Source: Desmodus rotundus
Lineage: Eukaryota; Chordata; Mammalia; Chiroptera; Phyllostomidae
Direction: 5' to 3'
Length of the DNA: 64,000 bases
Assembly (NCBI RefSeq): GCF_022682495.2
Contig: NC_071399.1
Span: 56,288,873-56,352,872, forward strand
Part shown: piece after piece, positions 34,256 through 47,078 of the stretch
Numbering within the stretch: position 1 is the first letter of the stretch
Layout: each line of letters begins with the position of its first letter
The notes under the pieces: model-generated
The model's input: only the letters and a program-made list of their open reading frames with translations
Databases searched by the model: none
What the model was told of the DNA's origin: nothing
Translations under genes and position numbers: made by a program

Positions 34256-35694
34256 AAGGGGTAAAGTGGTGTGTGTTGGTAAGATACATGGGGAATTGGG
34301 GTTTCCCACGAGCCAGCTGGGAGAATCCACAAACAAGACATTCCCAGCAGTTAGTAGGCTATTCATCTCTTCAATAACTTCTGAGATCCTCGGCTGCTAT
34401 TCTCCCAGGGTGTTCCTGTACCTCTGTCAGTGTAGCACGTTTTAATATTCTGAATGGGGTGATAAAGAAGTAAGCTTCTTTAATACCATTCCCCACAGCT
34501 GGGGAAGCCTGATGCTCACCTACATGTCTTCTTTCCCCCTGTTTAGAGAAATTGCAGTCTAAGTTCTCTCTTAGCATTGAGCTGTGTTGGTGTGGGGGAG
34601 GGATGACTCAGATAAAGTGAAATTGTTCTTCAATGTTCAAACCTCAATTTTTTTTTCATCAAGGTTGTGCTTGAACTTCACTGTTGACTCCCACAAAGGA
34701 TCTCTGCTCTGTGGGTAATTGTCTAAATAAGTGTTCTTTGGGAGAAAGGTGACAGAAAACTTCTATTCAACCATTTTGGAACCAATTCAACTTTTGATGG
34801 TTCTACATCTTCTCTAAGCAAGCCAGCATTCAAAGCATTATTCATCTGCAAAAGACAAAGAATGAGAGATGGGTCCTGCCTTCTCCATGTCTATATATCT
34901 GTAATCGGCACTGCAGTTACAGAGGAGAAAATAACGACAAAGCATTGAAAGGCAAATAGACAAACAACTAAAGCACAGCAAAGTTCAAAGGAAAGAGGTT
35001 ATTCAAAAGCTGTCTTTCCTTGACACAGTAGCATAGCACACCACATTTCTTACACTTTATTCTTTGATATTGCAAAAACCTACTAAGTCCAAAATAATAT
35101 TCGGTGGTGCAAAACAGACCTTTGCTCTTGCCCCTAAGTTATTTCTTTCTTTCTTTTTCTTTTGAAATTTCTAATCATGAATTCTGTGTCTTTGCTCTGG
35201 ATCCAGCATTATACTAATCAAACTGTGGACCTCTTAGGGACTAATGGAACTGTACTGTCTTTACCAGATAGTATTGTTAACTTTCAAAGAACTTTGTGAT
35301 ATCTGCTAGGGTTAAGATCGTGCAGGAAGTTACGTAATTTTTTTCCTGTATTGCACTGAATCTATTTAGCCAAATTAGAATTGCACAGTCAATGCAGTGT
35401 AAGTGTATTAATTATACAGCTATTCAATTACTTCATGCAAAACACTTCAAGACATGTCAGTCAGGCAGTCTCAATCTGTCTTAAATACTAGAAAATTAAG
35501 ATTGAGAGTTTCTAATTTGATAAACTGATGCAGCTAATATGCCGCACACAGGTCTAGTACTACATTGAGGTGTAAGCTCCTAATTTTCCAATAGAAAGAA
35601 TTCTCAAATGTAAATTCTTCGATCAGTTTTTCCCCTCTTTTAATATTGAAGACTAGATAAGCATCTTTCTCCAACTTACACTACACTTGAAGTC
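34256..35694. other. Unassigned, partly low-copy DNA
   Basis: 34256-34790 has a mixed composition and may be an unrecognised repeat. 34790-35694 looks like single-copy sequence without low-complexity runs; it has no coding frame. Part of it (about 35330-35620) could be conserved non-coding DNA, which only cross-species alignment could show. Confidence 0.4.
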
Positions 35695-35876
35695 TCTGGC
35701 CCTGGCTGGTGTGTCTCATTGGATTGAGGATGGGCCTGTGAACCAAAGGTTCACTGGTTCGCACATGCCTGGGTTGTGGGCCGGGTCCCCAGTAGGGGTC
35801 ATATAAGACTCCCTCTCTTTCTCCCTCCCTTCTGCTCTCTCTAAAAATGAAGAAATAAAATCTTTAAAAAAAAGAA
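35695..35876 (+). repeat. VES-type SINE lacking the B-box region
   Basis: The head is clear ('CTGGCCCTGGCTGGTGTGTC') but 'GTTCACTGGTTCG' joins directly to 'CACATGCCTGGGTTGTGGGC', so about 15 bases including part of the B box are deleted. The CT-rich body and A-rich tail are present. The loss of the B box makes it transcriptionally dead on its own. Confidence 0.85.
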
Positions 35877-37931
35877 AAAATAGTTTCTGAAATCACACAG
35901 TTGTTTTAATCTCTTTGCCAACATATCCTACCCCTCCACAGTGCCAGATTAAAAAAATAATAAGAATAAACTCATCTTGTCACTTCTCTGTTCAGAAGAT
36001 CACATCACTTATATGAATCTTCATTGTCAAAACACAAATACTCTGTCCCTCTCTCTGCTCATCTGTATTCAAGACACATCTGACTCATTACTCTTCCTCA
36101 AAATTGCCATTCTCTTTCTTCTTTGGAATTGTTAAACATTAGCTTCATGACAGTAAAATGAAGGTCTGGGAAAATGTTTGAAAAACATTTGATCCATTCT
36201 GGTATATGTATTTAATGTTTTTATTCAAACTTTAAGGGAGAAATAGGAAATTTGTTAGTTTTAATTGCCTGGAAATATACTTTTTGATTGATATCAACTT
36301 GTTCTTGGTGATAGTTTATTCTTTTTTTGTTCTCTATTATTAAGAGTATTATGACATGTTGTGTCAAGGAAATAATGTTGGAGCTCCAAAGATCAAAATT
36401 GAATGATGGCACTTACAAGAAACTTTATAAATTTTAATAAATGACCTTTCCAGGAAGCTCTCAATAGCAAAATCTTTAGGCAATAAATCTAGCAATTTAT
36501 TTTATATCTATGGACCTACATATATTTGTATAATTTAATTTACAATTATATATTTATAAATAAAAATGCATTAATGTTGCTAAACACTACCATTTAAGGA
36601 TATTTATTGAAACATTGCTTTTATCCAAATTTAAAACAACTTATAAACATTTTTCCATATGTATAACATATTCACCAAATGTACAGTATGTACCTAATTT
36701 ATGCATGTATACAGGGAGGAAAATGTTTCCTTTCTGGAATGCTCAAAACTTGTTTTTCTTTTCAGCTTTTCAAATTATGTGTAACATCACAAGGCAAGGG
36801 GGAAACACTGTCGTTTTAGCTGTGAAATTCATACTTACTAATGAGTACTTATTTTGGCATAAATGTGGTTAGAAATGTGCTGTGTCAAAGAGATTGATCT
36901 CCATAACAGTTAATGAATCTGAAATGAAGAATAGAAGATACAATGTTATGGATCCAATTTTATTGTATGGAATTATATTTGCCCTTGGCAAAGCAGCTTG
37001 TTTATTGGAGCTCATTATAGCTGGTACAGTAATGTAAACTACTTTCATCTAGAAATAAAGGTTATCAAAGATCAAACATAATATAGGCATGAGGAGTTTT
37101 CATAACACTTCAACATGCTTTTATTACTGACTATAATACAGCAATACATGTAGTGTAAGTATTAGCATTACAATTATATTACCAACACCTTACCTGTAGT
37201 TTTAGTGTCAAAAGAAATTATATTTAGCCAAGCTTGGATAATAGTGCAGCTAAAAGCAGTATTGAAAAATCAAAGCTGAATGCATAGCAAATATTTGAAA
37301 ACACATAGGACAGATTTATTATTTACATTGAATACAATTATCCGTAGTACTAATGGAAAGAAAGCACAGAGCAACGTGACATACCGGAGACTACTTCTGC
37401 TTTCACCTCAGATTACCGGGAACCGTTTTGGCAGAAAGAATCACGGGCAGGAGATGTAGACTGCCATAACAAGCTGTCATGGTCTACACTTGTTTTAGTT
37501 TAATTTTTTTTCTCTCACAGAGAGACATTTAAAAGGCAATAACTTCATTACACAAGTTATGCTGAACCTATACTTCAACAAAGTTGGGAAGTTTTAAGTA
37601 ATATTAAGATAAATTGTCTGTTCATTGGGCATTTTTAATAGAATGGTTTGTCTTTTTTTTTTTTTTAATTAAGCAGACATCTTAAATTTTACTGAGAAGG
37701 GTGGTGCTTTGAGCTTATCTTCAAAGACCTATTTTCCTTTTTGCTCCAACAGTATCAAGTATAAATAAGGTATATAAAGCAGAACATTAATATCTTGTCA
37801 AAACATGAATATCTTGTCAAAAATGTAAAATGAATGAATATCTGCTTTTGTGTTTAATGTCAAGCTAATGAAATGTTCTAAAACTTTATAAACTGTTTCA
37901 TGTATTGCTTTGAGACTATTTTATTTGTTTT
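35877..37931. other. Low-copy AT-rich DNA, possibly with conserved non-coding parts
   Basis: No gene or repeat recognised. 36960-37110 and 37370-37500 are complex, repeat-free sequence, unlike the surrounding AT-rich filler, and are the best places here to look for conserved regulatory DNA. A short imperfect tandem unit, 'ATATCTTGTCAAAA', occurs twice at 37790-37822. Confidence 0.35.
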
Positions 37932-38133
37932 TTTTAAGATTTTATTTATTTATTTTTAGAGAGAGGGGAAGGGAAGGAGAAAGAGAGGGACAGAAACATC
38001 AATGTGTGGTTTCCTCTCATGCCCCCCGCCCTATTGCGGACCTGCCTTGTAACCCAGGCATGTGCCCTAGACTGGGAATCCAAACAGGGACCATTTGGTT
38101 CACAGGCCCACTGAGCAACACCGGCTGGGGCTC
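37932..38133 (-). repeat. VES-type SINE, antisense, with 13-base target duplication
   Basis: The complement shows the tail at left, a GA-rich body, 'GTAACCCAGGCATGTGCCCT' and 'TTCACAGGCCCACTGAGCAA' 'CACCGGCTGGGG' at right. TTTTATTTGTTTT occurs at 37919-37931 and 38134-38146. The 84-codon plus-strand frame across it is accidental. Confidence 0.92.
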
Positions 38134-41100
38134 TTTTATTTGTTTTATTCTCAAATACTTATGAAGAAACAATATCTTTGACTAACATTTTAGATACGTT
38201 TTCTAGACTTCTACTAAAATACCTATGAAGCAAAGAAAAAGATGCACCTAAAAATAACTGTGTAGCCTGCAAAGGACACTTAACTTATTTTTAAAAAACA
38301 CATTTTTAAAATATTACTTACTAAATTAGTTACTTAAGTAGAAGAAAAATGTGTAAATGTGCCAAAAATGATTAACCATAAGTAGCATTAATGTTTAATA
38401 ATATGTAATTTATTATTCTCTGTAGATATCCATATCAAAAAACTCAAATAAAATAAAGATTACAGGCATTATTACTGAAGAGCCAATTTATGATAATATC
38501 AAAAATCCAAGAATGAATTATCATTTTGTTTTTTTGATTATGTATGTCAAAGGATAGCTAGGAAAAGTTTATATTCACTATGTTATTGTAGGTTTAATTC
38601 CTACTAGCAGTGCAAAATGGGCTAGGTGGAGGCAATTTGATCACTCTTCATTGAAGAAGTGAGGATAATGATATTAGTTTAAAAAATACAGACTGTTTAA
38701 GTGAAGGCCAACTAAATGAAATTTTTATCATCTAAAAATAATTAAAAAGAAAAAATAAGGTGACAGTGAAGAAAAATATTCCAAAAATAAATTTTACCGT
38801 GCTTACAATTTAGGATATATTTGCAAAAATAATTTATTTCAAGTTACAAAACAAAATTTGATAAATATGCCTGATATATGCCATAAAAAGTAAGAAATCA
38901 TTCACAGTATTTCATAATATCTTTATCAGAGTTCCTTTAAAGACAAAAGTGATTACTGAGTTATAAAACAAAGGAAAAACAAGCAGAGAAGAGAATGCCT
39001 ATTGAAGGTGGAATGTTAGGTCAAATGGTAGCTTGTTGAACTAAGTAAAGGACTGCAAATAACATCGCATTGGGAGCAACAGGAAAAAAATGAAAAAGAA
39101 TAAATTGAACACTGATGTAAAGAGAAAATCAAGACAAACATACAGAAAAACTTATACTTCATAATATATTGTACATATATACATACCTATCCCTAAAAAT
39201 GATAAAGCATTTTAATCAAGCAGATGTCATGAACATATTTACTTTAAGAAATATTATGCTGGCAGCAATCTGAAAATGTATTTGATGGTAGCATTATTCA
39301 TGAGTATTAGTAACTAATACTCTTAATGTGATTTTTGGTGTAAAATGATGGGGCTTCAGTGTGTAGGGGGGGAATCAGTGCTAGTGATGGTAAAGAGAGA
39401 ATGTAGATGTTAAAGAGATAAAATCTAGATTTCCTGAATAATTTGAAAACAGACATTTAGAAAGAAGAGGGGAGAACTTAAAATTACTTCCACATTTATT
39501 ACTTAAAGAAATAAGTAGATTCTGGTATTTTTCTTTGAGAGAGAAGGGAAGGAAAGTTGGAGTTATTATGGTTTATCCACATATTGATTTTGAGATGTAG
39601 AGATGCAGAGTAGACAATTCAACATTACATATGGGGTCCGGAAGAGGAGACAGATTACTGGTGTCACAGTTAAAGATGGTCATTTAAGCAATAAAAATAA
39701 TGGGGTTCAGCAGGATGGTAAAATATATACACAGGTTCATAAATGGTGGATTCTGACTTATTGTTTTTCTGGAAAGGCTTTCCAGGTCATCCTGAAATAT
39801 GTCTAGGATTATGCCCCTTGGAAGCCAGGCAAACAGTATTTGGACAGTGAGGACACCGTCTACCCCAACACTTTTAACCCTGCTCCCCCCAATAAAAACT
39901 AATATTTAGATGTGGGACCCTTCAGCAGAGAGAATCAATTGAAATAGAACAATCAAAAAAGTGATATCAAAGGGGCCAAAAATAGAGATTGATCAGTTGC
40001 ATGATCTAAGACATCTAATTAATTTCCATACGACCAAATGACTATTAAGTGTGGTAGAAACTCTATCATTTAGGAACCTAGAAGTCAGACTATAGCATTT
40101 TTAAAAGTTGGAAAAATATAGCCATTATGAATTACCTTTTCTTTTGAGAAGCCTATTATAAATAAATGAGAGGACTGAGATAAGAGATATATTTCTAGTG
40201 CAAAGAGAAAGAGGAATGGAAGTGGAAGGAAAAGGAGAAAATAAAGAGACATTAGTTTACAATACATAAAGAAGAGAAACTCATTGGTGGAACACAATTC
40301 CTGGAAAGAATGCAGATGTGAGATTACCCACTGGAAGGAAAAATGGGATCTCAAGTTAACATGCAGATTAAAGCAGAACTAGAGAAAATTCCCATCTAGG
40401 AGTTCTGATTTCCTCTATAAACACAGGCAATGCCACCTGCTTAGAAGGAGTAGAAAATGATGACTCTAAGACAGAATAGTGGGGTCTTGAAATAGTGATT
40501 TCAAGAAAAGAAAGAGACTTCTTATTATTGACTCATTACCTCCTCAAGAAGCTAACTTTGAAATCATGAATTTATAATGGTGTAAAATATAGTGTGCATA
40601 GTAGGAATGCCACCAGCATTTATCTGTTTCATATGAAATTCAATGTTGCTATGAAAACCCATCGCACAATCTTTCCCTTACTTCAGATTTACTTTAATTT
40701 TTAATGCAAGAATGGATGAGGAATTGTGTCTGGTATATTTTAAAATCTATTGAATTACTCATGATAATTTCCTTTAACTTAGATTTGTTCATTTTATTAA
40801 CATGTTTCCTAAATCTAAGCCATTTTGTTTCTTGAAAATAAGCTTCACTTAAATCAAAACTAGAAAAAAGGAGGAGGATCAGGGGGAAAAAAAGAATTAA
40901 AGAGGAACATAAGGGTAAGTGTTGTGTGAGTAGTTTCATTGGATATTCATTGTATATGATTTTGGATATTATTTTCAAATTCAAGATAAGCCACTGACGG
41001 CCATCAAGTGGTAGGAAGATCGTCTAGAGTTTTTGAGTACGTGTGTGAGTGACTTAATCCCTCGCTTACATATTGTGCAGCTATGTCATAAAATCCTTCT

Positions 41101-41324
41101 CTTACATATTATGCAGTTATGGCATATACCTTGTATTATTTTTTTTTGGCACTGGGTGAAAAAAAATACCTCCTTAGCATTTCTGGGCCAAAGAACAGCC
41201 AGCCCCAGTCAAGTCATGGCACTTAGGGCTTGGTCTTGGACGAAGACGCGAACAGTGGAGTTCTTTAGTGAGACTGATGGATACTGACAGTCCCTTGGAT
41301 AATTCAGTACCAAAATGTAACTAT
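38134..41324. other. Low-copy AT-rich DNA, about 3.2 kb
   Basis: Apart from the duplicate SINE target at its start I see no gene or named repeat. A 21-base near-repeat ('CTTACATATTGTGCAGCTAT' type, 41065-41085 and 41101-41121, two mismatches) lies near its right end. The frames of 67 to 96 codons have no recognisable domain. Confidence 0.45.
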
Positions 41325-41355
41325 TTTTCCATTGTGGTTCAATCACAATGGAAAA
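41325..41355. repeat. Perfect 12-base stem, 7-base loop hairpin
   Basis: TTTTCCATTGTG (41325-41336), loop GTTCAAT, then CACAATGGAAAA (41344-41355). The right arm is the start of the sense L1 that follows, so the left arm is probably a tiny inverted L1 piece. Confidence 0.9.
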
Positions 41356-42080
41356 CTGTATAGATGTTCCTCAAAAATTAAAAAAAAAAATCTACCATAT
41401 GATCCAGTAATTACATTTCTGGGTATATATTCAAATAAAATAAAAGCAGGATATCAAAAAATATTTGTCATCTCATGTTTGTTATGGCATTGTTCACAGT
41501 AGCCAACATACGGAAACAACCTGTTTCTGTCAATGCCCAATGGATAAACGTAGGAAGTGGGAGTGGTACGTGGTAAACACGCATGCACATACAAGGATGT
41601 TATTCAGCTGTGAGAAAGGGAAATCCTGCCATTTGTGACAACACAGATAGACTTGGAAGGCGTTATGCTCAGTGAAGTAAGTCAGACAGGCTTATTTTTA
41701 TGTGAAATTGAAAAAAACCTGAATTCATGGAAACAGAGAGTAAAATAATATGTAGTGCAGGATGAAGGAATTGGGGAGATGCTGTTCAAAAGGTATGCAT
41801 TTGTAGTTAGAAATAAGTTCTGGGGATCCAAAGTACATCATTGTAATTATAGTTAACAATATTGTATAATATACTTGAAAGTTGATGAGTCTAGATCTTA
41901 AATTTTCTCACCACAAAATGAAGTAATGAATACATAATATGATGGAGGTGGCAGCTAACACTAAGGTGATAATCACATTATAGTATGTAAGTGAATCAAA
42001 TCAACATACACCTAAGCATATACCTTAATTTTATACAATGTTATATGCCAATTATAAATAATAAAAAGTGAAAAAAAAGG
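41344..42080 (+). repeat. LINE-1 3' end, sense
   Basis: It follows the ORF2 end: 'TACCATATGATCCAGTAATT', 'CATTGTTCACAGTAGCCAAC', 'CAATGCCCAATGGATAAACG', 'CCATTTGTGACAACACAGAT', 'GGCGTTATGCTCAGTGAAGT', then a 3' UTR ending in 'ATTATAAATAATAAAAAGTG' and an A run. The reading frame is broken throughout. Confidence 0.82.
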
Positions 42081-42109
42081 GACATATTCTTTAGCCTAAC
42101 TTGATGGGT

Positions 42110-42270
42110 CTTTTATGTTAGGCAACTTGTCGAATAAAGTGATAATAGCAGCACTTATTTATAGGTATGTTGTGAAGATTACATCATATAAAACTCATGC
42201 AGAACACAGAACAGCTTGGTATCAACTAAACACTAAAGACCATTGTCTGTTACTATTATTATTAGGTGTG
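42110..42270 (+). repeat. Possible MIR fragment
   Basis: 'GATAATAGCAGCACTTATTT' and 'ATGTTGTGAAGATTACATCA' then 'AGAACACAGAACAGCTTGG' and 'TACTATTATTATTAGGTG' follow the MIR 3' half pattern. 42271-43968 after it has no gene; it holds an (AAAT)n run at 43287-43322. Confidence 0.5.
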
Positions 42271-43286
42271 GTGTAGTGCATGATGAGATATATACTTCAG
42301 AATGCTAAGAATTGGGTAAAGGATAAATTGGAAAGTGTTACAAATTGGAGGCAATTAATATTGAAATACTGTGATAATTTAGTCAAGTGATGAAACAGGT
42401 ATGGCTAAGGAAGTGCCATTGAAAATGCAAAAGAAGAAAGTTTATAAAAACCTTGATGACTATTAAATATAGTACACCAGGAAAGTAAAGATGGCTCCAA
42501 GATAGTTAAGTTTTGTATCTGAATATGTAATGATTCAGTGAAGAGTATAGGTAATGAAGAATTGAAAAAGGGAGGTAAGGTATTCCAATTTTGATGTTTA
42601 GTTTAAGTACATTTTGAATATAGTTATTAGTGTCTATTAGTAACTATCAAGTAATTGGGGAAAATGACATCAGGAGAAGCGCCAGGGTTATCTATCCATT
42701 GCACATGATTAAATATTGTGCTAAATTATTCCACTTGTCTTCAAATTCCATGGGGTTAACTGTTGTCAGTATATCTACAGACTTTCCATTAAGCGTACAT
42801 GTCATTCCATAAAATTCAAAAACTAGCATTCAGGGAAAATGAGCAAGGGAAAGATACAGGTAAGTTATGGAAATAATCAAGAAATAGTCATCAAGGTAGA
42901 CAGAATGAAAAAGAAACATCTAGATTTAGAGGAGAGAGTGATGCAGGGAAGAAACATGAGGAAAACATCCAGACCTCTATAGGTTAGAAATATTATGCTG
43001 AAGAATGTAATACAAGAAATATCTTGTATTTAATTACTTTAAAGTTATACAATGATAAAATTATTTCATCACAATAATGGTTAAATAAATACTGCAGAGT
43101 ACTGAACTGATCCTTGTTCATAATTTCTCTACCCATTGTTGTAGTTAATATGATTAAGATGATGTTTATACATATGAAATTATTTTGACTCACTTCTACC
43201 AACATAACAATATAAGGATAATAATCTGGCTACACTGAATTAAAACCATAGTAAGAAATAATTCTAGTTATGGGCCACAGCATCTC

Positions 43287-43322
43287 ATAAATAAATGAAT
43301 AAATAAATAAGTAAATAAATAA
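43287..43322. repeat. (TAAA)n microsatellite
   Basis: About nine AAAT/TAAG units in a tetranucleotide run. Confidence 0.85.
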
Positions 43323-43968
43323 TCAGTTTGATACGAAGGCATAGAATATTGAAGCATACACATATACAAGCACACACACGTTCATTCACAATGATAGAAA
43401 GTTCAGCCTAAATATTTCACTAATTGAATTATTTTAATATTTTGATGACAATTTTGCCAGTTCATGTTATCTATTTGGAGCAGAATGTATATTTTTTCTA
43501 AATAATAATTAATTAATGGAAACAAATTGTCCTAAATTCTAAACAAATAAAGCAGATATATTTTTCAGTAATAATAGAATACTGTTATGATGTAATTAAT
43601 ATTTTTGAAGACAGAATTCAGATACTCCCTTGTCTTTATTAACCTTATTTTCATTTTCTAAAGCCTACTATGCATTATACATGTGGGAAATTAAAGTGAA
43701 TTGCAGAAATGGAAATTTTATCAACAGCCAAAAATTAGGAGTTATAACTTACAATGTGATAGCTTTTCTCAGTCCATAATCTATTTACCTTAAGGAGTCA
43801 AAGAATAGACTTTATTTAAACTTTTTTTTATAGTTTTACAAATATTTAAGAAGATAACCATTTTTCAATTTAAAAATCACAAAAAGAACATCAATAATTA
43901 ATGAGTATAGTTCAGCATGAGAGATTGGTGAGTATTATTAAGATAGAATGAATTAAATATTTAGCAGG

Positions 43969-44905
43969 ACTTTTTTTTAATTTTTTAATTTTTTAAATTT
44001 GTATTGTTATTGAATTACAGTTGTATGCTTTTTCTCCCCATCCCTCCACCCCACCCCAGCTGAACCCACCTCCACCCTCCCCCTTGATTTTGTCCATGTG
44101 TCCTTTATAGTAGTTCCTGTAATCCCCTCTCCTCACTGTCCCCTCCCCACTCCCCCCTGACTATTGTTACATTGTTCTTAACTTCAATGTCTCTGGTTAT
44201 ATTTTGTTTGCTTTTTTCCTCTGTTGATTATGTTCCAGTTAAAGGTGAGATCATATGGTATTTGTCCCTCACCATCTGGCTTATTTCACTTAACATAATG
44301 CTCTCCAGTTCCATCCATGCTGTCAAAGAGAGTAGGAGCTTTCTTTCTTTCTACTGCATAGTATTCCATCGTGTAAATATACCATAGATTTTTCATCCAC
44401 TCATTCACTGATGGGCACTTAATGTGCTTCCAGTACTTGGCTATTGTAAATAGTGCTGCTATGAACATTGGGGTGCATAGGTTCTTTTGGATTGGTGTTT
44501 CAAGGCTCTTAGGGTATAATCCCAGCAGTGGAATTGTTGGGTCAAAAGGCAGTTCCATTTTTAATTTTCTGAGGAAATTCCATATTGTTTTCCACAGTGG
44601 CTGCACCAGTCTGCTTTCCCACCAACAGTGCACTAGGGTTCCCTTTTCTCCGCATCCTCACCATAACTTGTTGTTTGTTGATTTGTTTATGATGACCATT
44701 CTGACCAGTGTGAAGTGCTATCTCACTGTGGTTTTAATTTGCATCTCTGATGGCTAGTGATGCTGAGCATCTTTTCATATGTCTCTGGGCCCTCTGCACG
44801 TCCTCCCTGGATAAGTGTCTGTTGAAGTCCTTTGCCTATTTTTTAATTGGTTTGTTTGTCTTCCTGAAGTGGAATCTTGTGAGTTCTTTATATAATTTGG
44901 GCAAC
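43969..44905 (-). repeat. Young 5'-truncated LINE-1, antisense
   Basis: A T-rich left edge (its poly(A) tail) is followed by a C-rich antisense 3' UTR ('CTCCCCATCCCTCCACCCCA') and antisense ORF2 to about 44905, where it stops abruptly. It is close in sequence to the sense copy at 56985-57815 and much less decayed than the other L1s. No clear target duplication was found. Confidence 0.88.
44286..44633 (-). pseudogene. LINE-1 ORF2p C-terminal remnant, 115 codons
   Basis: The frame reads the typical L1 ORF2p C-terminus: '[20 protein letters not shown]', then '[20 protein letters not shown]', '[20 protein letters not shown]' and 'DSMDGTGEHYVK'. Endonuclease, reverse transcriptase and most of the protein are absent because the insertion is 5'-truncated, and the last residues are lost through a stop. 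The ATG is internal to ORF2 and not a real start. Confidence 0.88.
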
Positions 44906-47078
44906 ATTTTTATGTTTACATGAAGAATGGTATTTTATACTTTTTCTGTGTTCTACTTTTGTTTACAACTGAGGACATTTAACCACCTAAAGTTTTTTAT
45001 TAAATAAGGTGAGGTATTAATAAATACATAAAATAAACAAACTATTAATTATTGCAGAAATATATTTTTCTGGGGTTTTTAAAGGAAGAATAAAATTATG
45101 AATTATGAAACAAACCAATTTTTACTTCAGCAGAGATTTCCAATTATTAAGTGTATCCTGGTTTTCAGTGTACTCTCAGTAGGTATCTTTCTTCTGTTTT
45201 TTTTTTTTTTGTCACTGTCTAGGAACAAAAACATTAAAAATGTCAATTCAGTGTGTGTGTGTGTGTGTATACATATACATATATATATAAATTAAATATA
45301 TATATATATTAAACAAACACAAAAGAAATAAAAATAATGGAGAAAAATACTTTTAGAGGAAACTGACAGTGGCCAACACAAATATATCAGAAAATAAAGA
45401 GGTTATGAGTAGCTAACATTTAAATACTAACACCAAATTAAAGTTTTATTCTCCCTGCCTTCTAGTTTGATTACAAAATTTATTTTCATAATCTTACAAT
45501 TACAAATTTTCCAATAAAAACCTCCAAAATACCTGTTAGTTGAGTTTCAGTTTTTAAAGCATTCCTTTAGTTACTGTGAAGATATTAAAAATTTTACAGT
45601 AACACTTAAACTATTAAAGTATCACCTAAAATATATCTATGCTGTTTAAAGCCAGCATAGCTTAGCCAGAGATTGCCTAAATATCAAGTATGTCAAATCT
45701 TCAAGTAAAGTTATGGCACTTCCAAATTCCTGAGATTCCTAAAATCATACTGTTTATCATAAATTGAGCAGGACAAATATATTCCTGATGTCCACTGTTT
45801 TCCTCTATGTTTGTATATAAATCAATAAATAGTATCACGTGGATATAAGATTATTGAATAATAAATATTGAACTGTGGCCTAAGGATCTAGCATATAGGA
45901 TAGCATTAAAGCATGAAGAATAAAGCAATAGACCGATGTTTGAAATAATTGGGTTTCTAATTCTAGGCCCTAAATTATCTTGTTGGTACTAGTTCCTGAG
46001 TTAATTTCTTTGTACTAATCTACAACTACATATGATGAGGACATATGTAAATAGTAAGTGATATATAGCATTATTACTACAATTAACCTATGCTTGACAT
46101 AATTTTGTATGCACTCATTCTCTATGTCCTTGCCACGTGGAGAGTTGAGTTCATGTCCGTTCTAGGGGAAGAGTGCCATGGTGTTTCTATGTGGCACTCA
46201 CTCAGGAGACAGTCGATGCCATGGCTGCTGTTTTGTTTGTCAAGGTGTCTTTAAAAGTGTGCTCTTTTTATGAAAAAAATTTGGGATCCTAGAATACTTT
46301 ATTTTTTATAGTCAAATATTTTGGGTCAAATAGACAATCATAAAATCACTTACATTTACTTTAAACTAAAAAATCAGATTGTAGCATTTAACATGTGATT
46401 TATATATACCTAAAATTAGACACTGTTACGTTCATTTTATTTGTCTAGTTTGTCACTCTGTAACAAGCCTAGCTCACTGAAGACATTCATCTTCCTGTCC
46501 TTAATGCATGGGTCTCCTGACAGATTTTGGCAGCACCAGGCAAGTCCGATTTGTTTTCTTTTCTCACACACAACGTAAATTCACTAGCTGCAGTGAATTA
46601 GACAAAGAAATTAAAACGTGGCAAAGCCAATGGAATGCTGACCCTCCTTCTTGATCTGTTGAGCTGTTAGGACTTTCTCGGTCCAACTGTTTCACATCAA
46701 CAATATAAATATTTACTTCCATGGAAAGAAGTGTTTATTTCAGAGTATCAGTGCTTATATAATAGTAGAACAATCATAATCATGAGTATAAGATAAATAA
46801 TTTTTTAGGTAAATAATTTTTTAGGTAAATGAGTTTTGACTAAGAATAAAATAAATACTTTTGATATTATTTATTTTGTTATGTTTTCTATACAGAAGAG
46901 TAAATGCTTAATGTAGAGTAATAAACATAACATGATATAGCTATTTTATAAGATTTACAGTATTGTATTATTACTAAATATCTCTACTTATAAACATGTC
47001 ATTAGAAACCAGTCAGAGAGGAGGTTATGAACAAAACCATGGTAGCAAAATTTACAAAATATTTAGTGTATATTATTA
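44906..47078. other. AT-rich DNA with a GT/AT microsatellite
   Basis: (GT)n then (TA)n runs at 45251-45310. A 16-base direct tandem duplication (AAATAATTTTTTAGGT) lies at 46795-46826. 46130-46700 is less AT-rich, complex and repeat-free. No gene recognised. Confidence 0.5.
45251..45310. repeat. (GT)n-(TA)n compound microsatellite
   Basis: Nine or so GT units, then ATAC and TA units, in about 60 bases. Confidence 0.88.

Noticed and set aside
39603..39806. 67-codon frame with several Lys and Gly residues
   Set aside because: No domain, no splice-site context that stands out, and no similarity to a family I know. Short frames of this size are expected by chance.
43287..43322. Possible CRISPR-like or satellite array
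   Set aside because: It is a plain tetranucleotide run. No array of spaced direct repeats occurs anywhere in the window.
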